19,100 nucleotides of DNA from positions 90,515 to 109,614 of the forward strand of contig DCVM01000145.1 of assembly GCA_002327985.1 (NCBI GenBank), in the 5' to 3' direction. The notes below the pieces were generated by a model, which saw only the letters and a program-made list of their open reading frames with translations, was not told the origin of the DNA and made no database searches. The DNA comes from Syntrophaceae bacterium UBA2188. GTDB taxonomy: Bacteria; Desulfobacterota; BSN033; UBA1163. A program made the position numbers and the translations under genes. Positions 1 to 7,619 of this stretch are shown here, piece by piece. Position 1 is the stretch's first letter, and every line of letters starts with the position of its first letter.

Positions 1-779
1 CTGACCTGGCTGGAGTTTCCAGACTACAATATTCCACTGAAATTAAGCTGATACGCACCATGTGCTCCGGCAGAGTTGACCTGGAATTTGTACTCCGGGC
101 TTTCTCAAATGGAATGGATGGGGTGTTTATTGCTGGGTGCCGTTTAAATGAATGTAAATATATTACTCAGGGAAATTACCATGCACTCAACATGGTGCTT
201 CTGTGTAGAAAAATAATGGAACACATAGGACTGAACCCAGATAGGTTAAGAATCGAATTTATGTCTTCCGCCGAAGGAAGCCGTTTCGCAGAAACAGTAA
301 ACGACTTTATTAGAAAGGTCAGGACGATAGGACCATTTGGAAAAAGCGAAGGATTAAACGAAAATGAATTAAAGTCCAAACTTGCAGAAATTAGAAAGTT
401 AGTCCCATACATTAAGGTAGTGAAAAATGAGAAGCTATCATCACGTCTTAAAGATCCAGAAGAGTGGAATAAGCTTTTCACCAGAGACGAGATAGAAACA
501 TTATTCCGTGAATTACCGTCATATTATATCGATCCGGAAAAGTGTCAGGCCTGTATGACTTGCGCTAAGAGATGCCCTGTAGAGGCGATTATCAGTGCCA
601 AGAACCAGGTCCACGTGGTTAACCAAGAGAAATGTATAAAATGCGGTACTTGCCTTGAAGTTTGTCCCCCTAAATTTAGCGCGGTGACGAAGATTTCTGG
701 CGGGCCTGTTCCGCCTCCCCTTCCTGAAGAAAAAAGAACGATCGTCAGAAAGAGTAAAGAAAAGAATAAAGAAAAATAA
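1..779 (+). CDS. mvhD: MvhD/FrhD-type hydrogenase/heterodisulfide reductase iron-sulfur subunit with C-terminal 2[4Fe-4S] ferredoxin domain (5' partial)
   Basis: MvhD-family proteins carry a [2Fe-2S] centre and pass electrons between a hydrogenase or other donor and the flavoprotein HdrA. The first complete codon is at 3, and 258 residues are visible. The frame is open to the window edge, and the residues before the ATG at 60 (DLAGVSRLQYSTEIKLIRT) already match the family, so that ATG is internal and the gene starts upstream. Family motifs seen are MCSGRVD and a GC...C pair (AGCRLNEC). After the MvhD domain come two ferredoxin motifs: C181-x2-C-x2-C-x3-C (CQACMTCAKRCP) and C211-x2-C-x2-C-x3-C (CIKCGTCLEVCP). 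The tail is Lys/Glu-rich. The next gene begins 11 bases after the stop, which indicates an operon. HdrA is the expected upstream partner but lies outside the window. The family call is firm; the electron partner is inferred. Confidence 0.9.
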   Translation, partial: DLAGVSRLQYSTEIKLIRTMCSGRVDLEFVLRAFSNGMDGVFIAGCRLNECKYITQGNYHALNMVLLCRKIMEHIGLNPDRLRIEFMSSAEGSRFAETVNDFIRKVRTIGPFGKSEGLNENELKSKLAEIRKLVPYIKVVKNEKLSSRLKDPEEWNKLFTRDEIETLFRELPSYYIDPEKCQACMTCAKRCPVEAIISAKNQVHVVNQEKCIKCGTCLEVCPPKFSAVTKISGGPVPPPLPEEKRTIVRKSKEKNKEK

Positions 780-790
780 AGGAGGTAATC

Positions 791-2854
791 GTGTCGCCGG
801 TTAGTGCAACTTATTGGGGCATACCGGGCTATGTCATTTTCTGGGTCTTGTTCGCTATCGCCTTTGGCTTATTTGCCCAGAGGTTTTATTTCCTCTTTCG
901 CCTCATGCGGCTGGGGAAGCAGGAGAACCGCTTCGACAGAATAGGGGAGAGAATCAAGACGATGCTGGTCGAGGTTGTCCCTCAGTGGTGCACCCTGAAA
1001 ACTGTGACTAAAAAAGACCTGGCTGGAATCGGACATGCTCTGTTATTCTGGTGCTTCAGCCTGTTCTTCATTAGCTACATCATCTTTATCGGTCTGGCCG
1101 GAGGCTTTGGACTTTCCCCGTTGATTGAGCGTACCCCTTTTGAGACCATCTATTTTTCCATCCTGGATATTGCCGCGGTGCTGGTAACCCTAACGTTAAT
1201 CGTTGCAGCTTTCAGGCGTTATATCATAAGAGTGCAGAGACTGGAGCCTTCTGCTGAAGCCGGCATCATTTTGATGATGGTTTTTTCCCTTATGGTGCTC
1301 CATGTTTTCGGAGTAGGCTTTGACCATGCTAGCCGTGGGGTTCACACCTCCTGGCCCCCCCTGGGGGCAACTCTGGCAGGTTTCCTTACCGGAACCGGCC
1401 TTTCACAAGGCACACTGGAGACAGCATCCCGGGGCGTGTGGTGGCTGCATTACCTGGTGATCCTCAGCTTCATGGTCTATATTCCCCGCTCCAAGCACCT
1501 ACACATTCTTGCTTCCCTGGTCAATGCTTTCTTCAAACAACTGGGACCTAAAGTAGTGCTTGAACCCATTCCTCTTGAAGCTCTTGAAGCTCCTGAAGGG
1601 TCGGCGACCTTTGGGGTATCGAAGATTCAGGACTTTACCTGGAAGGACTTGCTTGACCTTTATGCCTGTGCCGTGTGCGGCCGGTGCCATGTTAATTGTC
1701 CTGCCCAGCTTACTGGCAAGTCCCTCTCGCCCAGAGAGATCATTCATAACTTGAAAGAGCATCTGCTGGAGGCGGGCCCTGAATTGCTTGCCAATAAAGC
1801 GGAGGCATCTCCGGAAAGTCAGGTCGAGACCCCAAGCAAGACAATGATCGGTGATGTGGTCACTGAGGAAGAGATCTGGGCCTGCACCACCTGCGGTGCC
1901 TGTCAAGAGGTATGCCCGGTCAATATCGAACACATACGCAAGATCATCGACCTCAGGCGAAACCTGGTGATGACGCAAAGTAAGATGCCGGAAAGCGCCC
2001 AGTTGATGCTCAGAAATATGCAGCAGAGAGGACACCCATGGGCTGGAGTCCAGTCGATGAGGTTGAGGGGTGACTGGACAAGTGATCTGGAACTCAAAAT
2101 ATTGGCTGAAGGTGATACTGCTGATACCCTATTCTGGGTAGGTTGCACTGGAGCTCTTGTTGAGCGTAATGTCAAGGCGACTTTATCCATGACGAGGGTT
2201 CTGAAAGCAGCTGGTGTCGATTTTGCGGTATTAGGCGATGCTGAGACCTGCTGCGGTGACCCGGCACGAAGAGCAGGGTATGAGTTCCAGTTCCAAATGA
2301 TGGCGGAGCAAAATATTGAAAATTTCAAAAGCCATAACGTTAAAGAAATCATTACCACCTGTCCCCACTGCTATAATACCATTAAGCATGAGTACCCTCG
2401 GTACGGCGGCGATTTCAAGGTGGGTCACTATACTGAGCTTATCGCTGATTTCATCAAGCAGGGCAAATTGAAACTTACCAACGAATTGAATTCCACACTC
2501 ACCTATCATGACCCCTGCTATTTAGGACGTTATAACAGCGTCTATTTGGAGCCACGCCAGATATTGCAGGAGATCCCCAAGGCAAAGCTTGAGGAAATGG
2601 AACGCTCGAGAGACACGGGTTTTTGCTGCGGTGGCGGCGGCGGACTCATGTGGATAGAAGAACAGCCCGGTACAACAAAGATTAATCAAATGCGTATTGA
2701 GGACGTTCTCAAGACCGGGGTTGAGACCGTAGTGACTGCCTGCCCCTATTGTTTACAGATGTTTGAGGATGCCATCGATCATAAAGAGATTAAGGACTCA
2801 TTGAAGGCAAGAGACCTTGTTGAACTCGTTGAAGGAGCAATGAAACAGCCTTAA
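791..2854 (+). CDS. Membrane-bound (Fe-S) oxidoreductase, ETF:menaquinone oxidoreductase-like (HdrD/DUF224 type)
   Basis: This 687-residue protein probably takes electrons from EtfAB and delivers them to menaquinone at the inner face of the cytoplasmic membrane. The N-terminal ~235 residues hold about five or six hydrophobic helices, with histidines suited to b-heme binding, as in the NarI-like membrane domain of this family. The cytoplasmic part has two ferredoxin motifs, at C293 (CAVCGRCHVNC) and C365 (CTTCGACQEVC). Two complete CCG domains follow: the first includes C487-C488 (ETCCGD) and CPHC, the second DPCYLG, C612-C613 (GFCCGGGG) and CPYC. This architecture matches the EMO-type enzymes proposed for syntrophic fatty-acid oxidisers. 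The GTG start is set by GGAGG at 781-785. Location just ahead of etfB and etfA supports the role. Heme ligation and quinone specificity are inferred. Confidence 0.9.
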   Translation: MSPVSATYWGIPGYVIFWVLFAIAFGLFAQRFYFLFRLMRLGKQENRFDRIGERIKTMLVEVVPQWCTLKTVTKKDLAGIGHALLFWCFSLFFISYIIFIGLAGGFGLSPLIERTPFETIYFSILDIAAVLVTLTLIVAAFRRYIIRVQRLEPSAEAGIILMMVFSLMVLHVFGVGFDHASRGVHTSWPPLGATLAGFLTGTGLSQGTLETASRGVWWLHYLVILSFMVYIPRSKHLHILASLVNAFFKQLGPKVVLEPIPLEALEAPEGSATFGVSKIQDFTWKDLLDLYACAVCGRCHVNCPAQLTGKSLSPREIIHNLKEHLLEAGPELLANKAEASPESQVETPSKTMIGDVVTEEEIWACTTCGACQEVCPVNIEHIRKIIDLRRNLVMTQSKMPESAQLMLRNMQQRGHPWAGVQSMRLRGDWTSDLELKILAEGDTADTLFWVGCTGALVERNVKATLSMTRVLKAAGVDFAVLGDAETCCGDPARRAGYEFQFQMMAEQNIENFKSHNVKEIITTCPHCYNTIKHEYPRYGGDFKVGHYTELIADFIKQGKLKLTNELNSTLTYHDPCYLGRYNSVYLEPRQILQEIPKAKLEEMERSRDTGFCCGGGGGLMWIEEQPGTTKINQMRIEDVLKTGVETVVTACPYCLQMFEDAIDHKEIKDSLKARDLVELVEGAMKQP

Positions 2855-2862
2855 CTCGACGG

Positions 2863-2915
2863 TGAACGTTAAACGATAAACGATGAACAGTTCATTGTTT
2901 ATTGTCCATTGTTCA
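2863..2915. repeat. Intergenic word-repeat hairpin (GATAAAC/GATGAAC type) before etfB
   Basis: The gap before etfB is mostly one imperfect inverted repeat. The left arm (2863-2888) is built from 7-base words of the form GxTxAAC: GTTAAAC, GATAAAC, GATGAAC. The right arm (2890-2915) holds their near complements, for example GTTCATTGTTTATTG. About 20 of 26 positions pair, several others are G-U, and the ends nearly touch. There is no T-run after it, so it is not a typical terminator. The etfB ribosome binding site follows at about 2928-2935. It could serve as a processing or stability element between the cistrons; that role is inferred. Confidence 0.7.
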
Positions 2916-2941
2916 TGGTCTCTTCAGGAGAGGAGAATCCT

Positions 2942-3736
2942 ATGAATACAATCGTCTGTGTTAAACAAGTACTTGACCCCGAGATACCACCGGCCAAATT
3001 CAAGATTGACGCCGAGGCAAAACAGGTTATTCCTCCCCCGGGAGTACCGCCTGTGATCAGTGTCTATGATGAACGGGCCGTTGAGGCAGCATGCCGGCTC
3101 AAAGATAAGCACAAGGGCAAAATAACAGTGATCAGCATGGGGTCAGCGAAAGCTTCTGACGTGATCAAGCACGCCATATCCATGGGGGCCGACGATGGAT
3201 TTGTTCTCCAGGATGAAGCCTTCGAAAACTTGGATAGCTTTGGCACGGCTTATGTCTTGGGGAAAGCGATCCAGAAAATTGGCGGGTATGACTTAGTTCT
3301 GTGTGGCCGACAGGCCGCGGACTGGGGCGCTGGTCAGGTTGGCTCTATTCTGGCCGAAATACTTGGCATCCCTGTGGTTACCCTTGCCTTTGCTATCGAG
3401 GCAGTGGACAAGAAGCTTAGGGTAAAGAGGGTGTTGAACGATGGCTATGAAGTACTGGAAGCTCCAATGCCAAGCCTGATTACCGTCAGCAGTGAGATTG
3501 GTCTACCTCGTCTTCCAGGTGGAATGGGCCTCATGCTTGCTCGCAAAAAGCAGATTCCGGTCTGGAAGGCAAAGGATATTGGTGCTGAGTCCTCGCAGTT
3601 AGACAAGGCGAAAGCCCATACCGAGGTTACCAGTCTCTCTGTGCCGACCCGAAAGACCGAATGTGAGCTTATTACCGGGGGTACTCCTGGCGAAGCTGGA
3701 GTCAATTTAGCCTTGAAGCTTATTAAGCTGATATAA
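2942..3736 (+). CDS. etfB: Electron transfer flavoprotein, beta subunit
   Basis: EtfB pairs with EtfA to form the soluble FAD/AMP (or FAD/FAD) carrier that takes electrons from acyl-CoA dehydrogenases. The 264-residue product is of normal length. It opens with MNTIVCVKQVLDPE and contains CGRQAADWGAGQVGSILAE, which corresponds to the family nucleotide-binding loop. The ETF-beta signature follows (VKRVLNDGYEVLEAPMPSLI, then LPRLPGG). An in-frame ATG lies at 2909, but the ATG at 2942 fits the family N-terminus and is preceded by GGAGAGGAG. Its neighbours are the membrane oxidoreductase upstream and etfA downstream. Whether this ETF bifurcates electrons cannot be decided from the sequence alone. 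The gap to etfA is 114 bases and holds a second hairpin repeat. Confidence 0.95.
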   Translation: MNTIVCVKQVLDPEIPPAKFKIDAEAKQVIPPPGVPPVISVYDERAVEAACRLKDKHKGKITVISMGSAKASDVIKHAISMGADDGFVLQDEAFENLDSFGTAYVLGKAIQKIGGYDLVLCGRQAADWGAGQVGSILAEILGIPVVTLAFAIEAVDKKLRVKRVLNDGYEVLEAPMPSLITVSSEIGLPRLPGGMGLMLARKKQIPVWKAKDIGAESSQLDKAKAHTEVTSLSVPTRKTECELITGGTPGEAGVNLALKLIKLI

Positions 3737-3739
3737 TGC

Positions 3740-3830
3740 GATTACAGCGATTATGAAACGATTACACCGATTAAAATGGCATGAAGCGAAAGAGAAATCT
3801 CTGTGATCTTTTTTTGTAATCTCTGTAATC
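3740..3830. repeat. Nested GATTACA-word hairpin between etfB and etfA
   Basis: Two copies of a 14-base unit, GATTACAGCGATTA (3740-3753) and GATTACACCGATTA (3760-3773), are answered by near-complementary copies at 3796-3808 (AATCTCTGTGATC) and 3817-3830 (TAATCTCTGTAATC). The outer pair matches at 13 of 14 positions and the inner pair at about 10 of 13, so the transcript can fold into one long interrupted stem. The etfA ribosome binding site (GGAGG, about 3839-3843) begins just beyond it. The word differs from that before etfB, but the design is the same. A role in mRNA processing or translational tuning is inferred. Confidence 0.75.
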
Positions 3831-3850
3831 AAGAGACGGAGGGACATTCC

Positions 3851-4852
3851 ATGGATACTCATAAAGGTGTTTTGGTTTGTGGGGAGATCGCTGAAGGGAA
3901 ATTGGCGCCAATGACGATAGAACTCCTCGGAGTTGGAAGAAAGCTCGCCAATGAACTGGGCGAAGACTTAAGCACCCTGTTGATGGGTAGTAAAACAGGT
4001 GGCTTGGGTCAGGAGGCAATCGCCTATGGGGCTGACAAAGTCTATATGGCTGAAGACGGTCTCTTAGATAATTATAACTCCGATGCCTACACTCAGGTAA
4101 CAGCTGACCTTTGCCGGAAAGTGTTTCCTTCTATTATGCTTCTTGGCCATACGGATGTCGGTTGTGATTTAGCTCCGCGACTCAATGGTCGTTTAGGAGG
4201 CGGGCTTGCTATGGATTGCATGGCCTTATCCGTTGACCCTACGACCAAACTCCTGGTCTCGACGAGGCTTGTCTTTGGTGGTAATGCCCACGCCACAGTG
4301 ATATCAAAATCTGCCCGTCCTCAGATGGCTACTCTAAGACCGAAAACAGTGCCGCCAGCAGAGCGCAATGACTCTCGGCAAGGTCAGGTTATTCCTGTAG
4401 AAGGCAAGATTGACCCTTCAGCGCTTAAAATCAGGGTTGTCGAGCGGATAAAAGAGGAAGTGGAAGGGGTGAAGCTGGAAGACGCTGAGTTCGTCGTGAC
4501 CGGTGGCCGTGGCATAGGCAGCGCTCAAAACTGGGGGATGGTCCGGGAGTTAGCCCGCGTTCTGGGTGGTGCTGTGGGTGCTACGAGGCCTGCCTGTGAC
4601 GAGGGTTGGGCGGCGGTGACGCTCCAGGTGGGACAGAGCGGAAAGGTGGTCAGCCCTAAACTTTACATCGCTGTAGCTCTCTCTGGCGCCATGTCGCATA
4701 TCTCTGGCTGTTTAGGATCAAAGTGCATTGTAGCGATCAATAAGGATAAGGAAGCGAATATCTTCAACGTAGCCCACTTCGGTATTGTCGGGGATTATAA
4801 AGAAGTCTTGCCTGCTCTGACCGCGAAACTCAAGGAGCTAAAATCCGCATAA
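3851..4852 (+). CDS. etfA: Electron transfer flavoprotein, alpha subunit
   Basis: EtfA carries the C-terminal FAD domain of the ETF heterodimer. The 333-residue product has the usual length. Its C-terminal half shows the FAD-binding run: TGGRGIGSAQNWG, then GATRPACDEGW, QVGQSGKVVSPKLYIAVALS and SGAMSHISG, ending with VAINKDKEANIFNVAHFGIV. An upstream in-frame ATG exists at 3803, but it falls inside the hairpin repeat. The ATG at 3851 has GGAGG eight bases ahead and gives the expected N-terminus (MDTHKGVLVCGE). It is the last gene of the operon. A small inverted repeat (4841-4848 with 4856-4863) overlaps its stop codon, and a strong terminator follows at 4933. Confidence 0.95.
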   Translation: MDTHKGVLVCGEIAEGKLAPMTIELLGVGRKLANELGEDLSTLLMGSKTGGLGQEAIAYGADKVYMAEDGLLDNYNSDAYTQVTADLCRKVFPSIMLLGHTDVGCDLAPRLNGRLGGGLAMDCMALSVDPTTKLLVSTRLVFGGNAHATVISKSARPQMATLRPKTVPPAERNDSRQGQVIPVEGKIDPSALKIRVVERIKEEVEGVKLEDAEFVVTGGRGIGSAQNWGMVRELARVLGGAVGATRPACDEGWAAVTLQVGQSGKVVSPKLYIAVALSGAMSHISGCLGSKCIVAINKDKEANIFNVAHFGIVGDYKEVLPALTAKLKELKSA

Positions 4853-4932
4853 GCCGCGGATTTGATAAAACTCTAAGGAAAAGGAAAGCTTCTCCATCCC
4901 TACACAGCTAAAAATCTTAACGTATCAAAAGG

Positions 4933-4966
4933 AAAAGGCCGTCTCATCTAAAAAAGACGGCCTTTT
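4933..4966 (+). terminator. Intrinsic terminator of the mvhD-etfA operon
   Basis: A perfect 12-bp stem (AAAAGGCCGTCT at 4933-4944 with its complement at 4955-4966) and a 10-base loop are followed by further Ts. The stem is T-rich at the 3' end and A-rich at the 5' end, so it may work in both directions. The rest of the 4853-5214 gap holds no gene that I can support, only this terminator and the one at 5159. Confidence 0.9.
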
Positions 4967-5158
4967 TCAAATTTGGCTCCCCAAAACTACTGAAGCGGGT
5001 CACTGGGAAGTGCCTGTTGAGATTTAAAGACAATCTTTGAAAAATGTAAGATTTGTTTGTAACACCTTGTGTTTTTATAGAAATCTGCGAAGTAAGCTAA
5101 CCTCCAACCTTGACCATTAAGGAAAGAAAGCAAGCATGAAGAGAGGTTGCAATAAACA

Positions 5159-5183
5159 AGGCAGGGCCGAATTAACCCTGCCT
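5159..5183 (-). terminator. Terminator-like hairpin after the S74 surface-protein gene
   Basis: An 8-bp perfect stem (AGGCAGGG at 5159-5166 with CCCTGCCT at 5176-5183) lies about 30 bases beyond the stop of the - strand gene. On the - strand it is followed by TTGTTTATT, a moderately T-rich tail. On the + strand CGCTTTT follows, so weak activity in that direction is possible too. Confidence 0.6.
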
Positions 5184-5214
5184 CGCTTTTAATCACCTAT
5201 CTATTGATTCCTGA

Positions 5215-6963
5215 TTACCTCACCTTTTCTTTAAGCTCATTCAATTCTTCTCTCAGAGTAGAGATCGTCTTCTGTTGCTCCTGGACCACTTTCGTCAACA
5301 CTGCTATGATGTCCATCGGACTCAGTCCCTTCCGATCCCTCATGGAAACAAGTTCAGGAACGTCTTCTGCAATAAACCCCACTCGCCTCTCTGTCTGGTC
5401 TGTCTTGTAAGCATACTTCACCGGGTTGAGCTCCTTAATCGCCTCCAAAGCCTCTTCCGTACTAAGCACTTCAATGTTCTCCTTGGACTCCCGATTCGAA
5501 ACATCGATCCAACTGGTTCCATTCGTATAAGCACCTCCTGCCATCTGTAGTGGATAAATCGGTGTCTGGGTCCCAATCCCTACATACCCATTCCCCTTGA
5601 TCGTTATCCTCGAAGTCCCTGACGGAGTGGTCGTAGTCGGTGCGGTAAACAGATCGATCTGAGTAGCTGCAACCGCAGGAACACTGATCGGGTTCCCTCC
5701 GCCAAAGGCCACAAAGTTGTCTGAAGCCGTTGAGGCCGCTCCAAACAGATACACCGGTGACTGAGCGTTGGAGTAGTGGTTTAAAACCATCCGGGATCCC
5801 TTATCGGTATTATCCGTGATAACGTTGGTGAGATAAATCAATCCATTGTCCGGAGCCACCACATTCAGATTTGCTAAAACCGTGACATCCATTCCGTCAT
5901 CATAAATACTTCCGCTCACCAGGGCAGATCCGTTCCATTTCGGTACATAGTTGGTGGTATTGCTCCCCACCTTGGGGTCTGTCTCCGCTGTTACAGGGGC
6001 CGTCTGCGTGCAGCTCACCGTTGTCCCATTCGTGGTACACCACCGACCTGAAGTGAGAGTGTCAATCTTTGGGTCCACCTCTAAAAGAACCGGTGCCGTT
6101 TGGGTGCAGTCTACGGTTGACCCGTTTGTTGTGCACCATCGACCGGAAGTTAAGATTCCCACCTTCGGGTCTAACTCATTGAGGTTGGTCAACCCTGAAC
6201 CATTGCCGATAAAGGAGGTTGCATTGACTGTTCCATTCACATCCAGTTGATAGGATGCACCAGGGGATCTTCCTACCCCAAGCCTTCCATTGATTCTTAC
6301 AATGCCGTTGTCAAACTCCCCGTAGATGAGAGGAGTTAAAGTATCTGAGTTGTCTATATAGAGTTTTTGTGAGCTGGTCTCATTATAGCCTGCTCTGTAT
6401 CCAAGGAATACATTTCCTGAACCCGTGGTGTTGAAGTATCCGGCATCATGCCCGAGGAAGGTGTTATAGTTACCGGTATTGTTATATAGGCCCGCATAAT
6501 ACCCCAAAAAGGTGTTATCGCTACCGGTGGTGTTGGAGTAGCCGGCAGCATACCCCAGGAAGGTGTTATCGTTACCGGTGTTGTTGAAGCGGCCGGCAGA
6601 AGGCCCCAGGAAGGTGTTATAGTTACCGGTGGTGTTGGAGTAGCCGGCAGCATACCCCAGGAAGGTGTTAGCGTAACCGGTGGTGTTGGAGTAGCCGGCA
6701 GAATGCCCTAAGAAGATGTTATAGTTACCCGTGGTGTCGGAGTAGCCGGCAGCATACCCCAAGAAGGTGTTGGAGATACCAGTGGTGTTTGAGTTGCCAG
6801 CGCCCGCACCTATGAAGGTGTTATAATTATTATCTTCAGTATTGTTTTCCCCCGCCCCCGTGCCATAGAAAGTGTTAGTAATCCCTTCAAACCCTCCAAA
6901 CACACTCTCTGCATATGAAGACAACAACAGAATTATTGTCCAAATCATAATTTTGGTCTTCAT
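5215..6963 (-). CDS. Secreted repeat-rich surface protein with C-terminal S74 intramolecular chaperone (tail-fiber-like) domain
   Basis: The 582-residue protein is probably a trimeric, exported fibre or adhesin. The order is: signal peptide (MKTKIMIWTIILLLSSYA, cleavage near residues 18-24); ten 17-18-residue repeats at 30-200 (NTFLGYAAGYSNTTG type); a LYIDNSD/LIYGEF segment; a GNGSGLTNL linker; two ~32-residue repeats with paired cysteines from residue 263 (SGRWCTTNGSTVDCTQTAPV type); a VGIGTQTP motif; and an S74 domain from residue 489 (SNRESKENIE, GFIAEDVPE) ending in a coiled coil. S74 domains guide trimerisation and often cleave themselves at the conserved serine, here probably S489. An upstream in-frame start at 7089 exists, but the ATG at 6963 has AAGGAGG and begins the signal peptide. 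No phage genes are nearby. The ligand is unknown. Confidence 0.85.
   Translation of the reverse strand: MKTKIMIWTIILLLSSYAESVFGGFEGITNTFYGTGAGENNTEDNNYNTFIGAGAGNSNTTGISNTFLGYAAGYSDTTGNYNIFLGHSAGYSNTTGYANTFLGYAAGYSNTTGNYNTFLGPSAGRFNNTGNDNTFLGYAAGYSNTTGSDNTFLGYYAGLYNNTGNYNTFLGHDAGYFNTTGSGNVFLGYRAGYNETSSQKLYIDNSDTLTPLIYGEFDNGIVRINGRLGVGRSPGASYQLDVNGTVNATSFIGNGSGLTNLNELDPKVGILTSGRWCTTNGSTVDCTQTAPVLLEVDPKIDTLTSGRWCTTNGTTVSCTQTAPVTAETDPKVGSNTTNYVPKWNGSALVSGSIYDDGMDVTVLANLNVVAPDNGLIYLTNVITDNTDKGSRMVLNHYSNAQSPVYLFGAASTASDNFVAFGGGNPISVPAVAATQIDLFTAPTTTTPSGTSRITIKGNGYVGIGTQTPIYPLQMAGGAYTNGTSWIDVSNRESKENIEVLSTEEALEAIKELNPVKYAYKTDQTERRVGFIAEDVPELVSMRDRKGLSPMDIIAVLTKVVQEQQKTISTLREELNELKEKVR
6364..6876 (-). 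repeat. Ten tandem 51-54-bp coding repeats in the surface-protein gene
   Basis: Ten consecutive units encode 17 residues each (the first encodes 18) with the consensus N-T-F-L-G-x-x-A-G-x-x-x-T-T-G-x-x. Several DNA copies are nearly identical, for example the stretches around 6540-6560 and 6640-6660. Array length could therefore vary by slippage or recombination. Glycine spacing suggests a stacked beta structure, which is inferred. Confidence 0.85.
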
Positions 6964-7028
6964 TTTAACCTCCTTTGAACGAAGGCTGTTCAAAAGCTTT
7001 GGCCCAGAAAATGGTTTAACTCCTAAAA

Positions 7029-7058
7029 TCATATCCCACCTGTCATATTGTTTCTCAA
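7029..7058 (-). promoter_or_regulatory. Possible sigma70-type promoter for the surface-protein gene
   Basis: On the - strand TTGAGA (7053-7058) and TATGAT (7029-7034) are 18 bases apart, giving a leader of about 60 bases before the ATG at 6963. The match to consensus is good at the -10 box and fair at -35. No other regulatory site was seen. Confidence 0.4.
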
Positions 7059-7520
7059 AAAAAAAGATTTTCTGTATCAGGGTTATCAAAAGTTCTACTT
7101 CTTGTCAATTTGAAATTTGAAGATACCTCAGAGGATTAACTCATATCAAACAAGATAAAAAAGATTGCTGATTCTGGGATGAAAGATAGTATTCCAAGAA
7201 GAAACTTGGATATAAGGAAGTTATCAAGCTTCCGACTAAGTAGAAATATAGGGATTGAATAAGCGTTAAGTCTAGACATGGGGGTCAGGCAACGGTAATT
7301 TGGTTCGGGGTCAAGTAATTTTGGGGATGGTTCTTATATTCTGATTCAATAACAATTAGATTCAAATTATTTTAATGGTTTTGCCATTTTTGTGCTAAGT
7401 CAAGGTCAGATCCTGTGTTCTTGTCTTTCATTGTTTCCTGGATCTAAGAAGGCCCAATGCTCTCGTCGCATCAGCCCTGATTTGTTAAATGACTGGAATT
7501 CCGACGACAGAGATAATCGG
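7059..7520. other. Gene-poor stretch with two degenerate GGGGTCA repeats
   Basis: No credible coding region is seen on either strand. At 7280-7303 and 7307-7326 two related copies occur of a motif that starts GGGGTCAGG or GGGGTCAAG and runs into GTAATTT. Similar GGGGTCAGG motifs often border transposase genes in other genomes, but no transposase is present here. Confidence 0.4.
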
Positions 7521-7619
7521 TCAATCGGGCAACTCGTCAAGCGTAACGTGTTCTCCTTTTCTGATCTCTTCTCTGGCCTTAGCGATCTTACGGAGAAATC
7601 TCTCAGCTTCAGGTTTCAT
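7521..7619 (-). CDS. Small antitoxin-like ORF (32 aa)
   Basis: A 32-residue reading frame starts at an ATG that overlaps the stop of the RelE-like remnant (ATGA, 7616-7619), as expected for translationally coupled toxin-antitoxin genes. The peptide is mostly one charged helix (FLRKIAKAREEIRKG) followed by VTLDELPD. This resembles the C-terminal toxin-binding tail of Phd/YefM-type antitoxins, which often reads G-x-x-V-S-L-E-E-L. It has no DNA-binding domain of its own, so it could be a minimal antitoxin, a remnant, or a different small protein. The coding call rests on the overlap and on sequence character. Confidence 0.5.
   Translation of the reverse strand: MKPEAERFLRKIAKAREEIRKGEHVTLDELPD

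Noticed and set aside
60..62. ATG as start of the mvhD-like gene
   Set aside because: Codons from 3 to 59 already encode conserved family sequence in the same frame, so the gene begins before the window.
5951..6250. + strand open frame of 99 codons
   Set aside because: Antisense to the repeat-containing surface-protein gene; it has no family resemblance and its regularity comes from the repeats.
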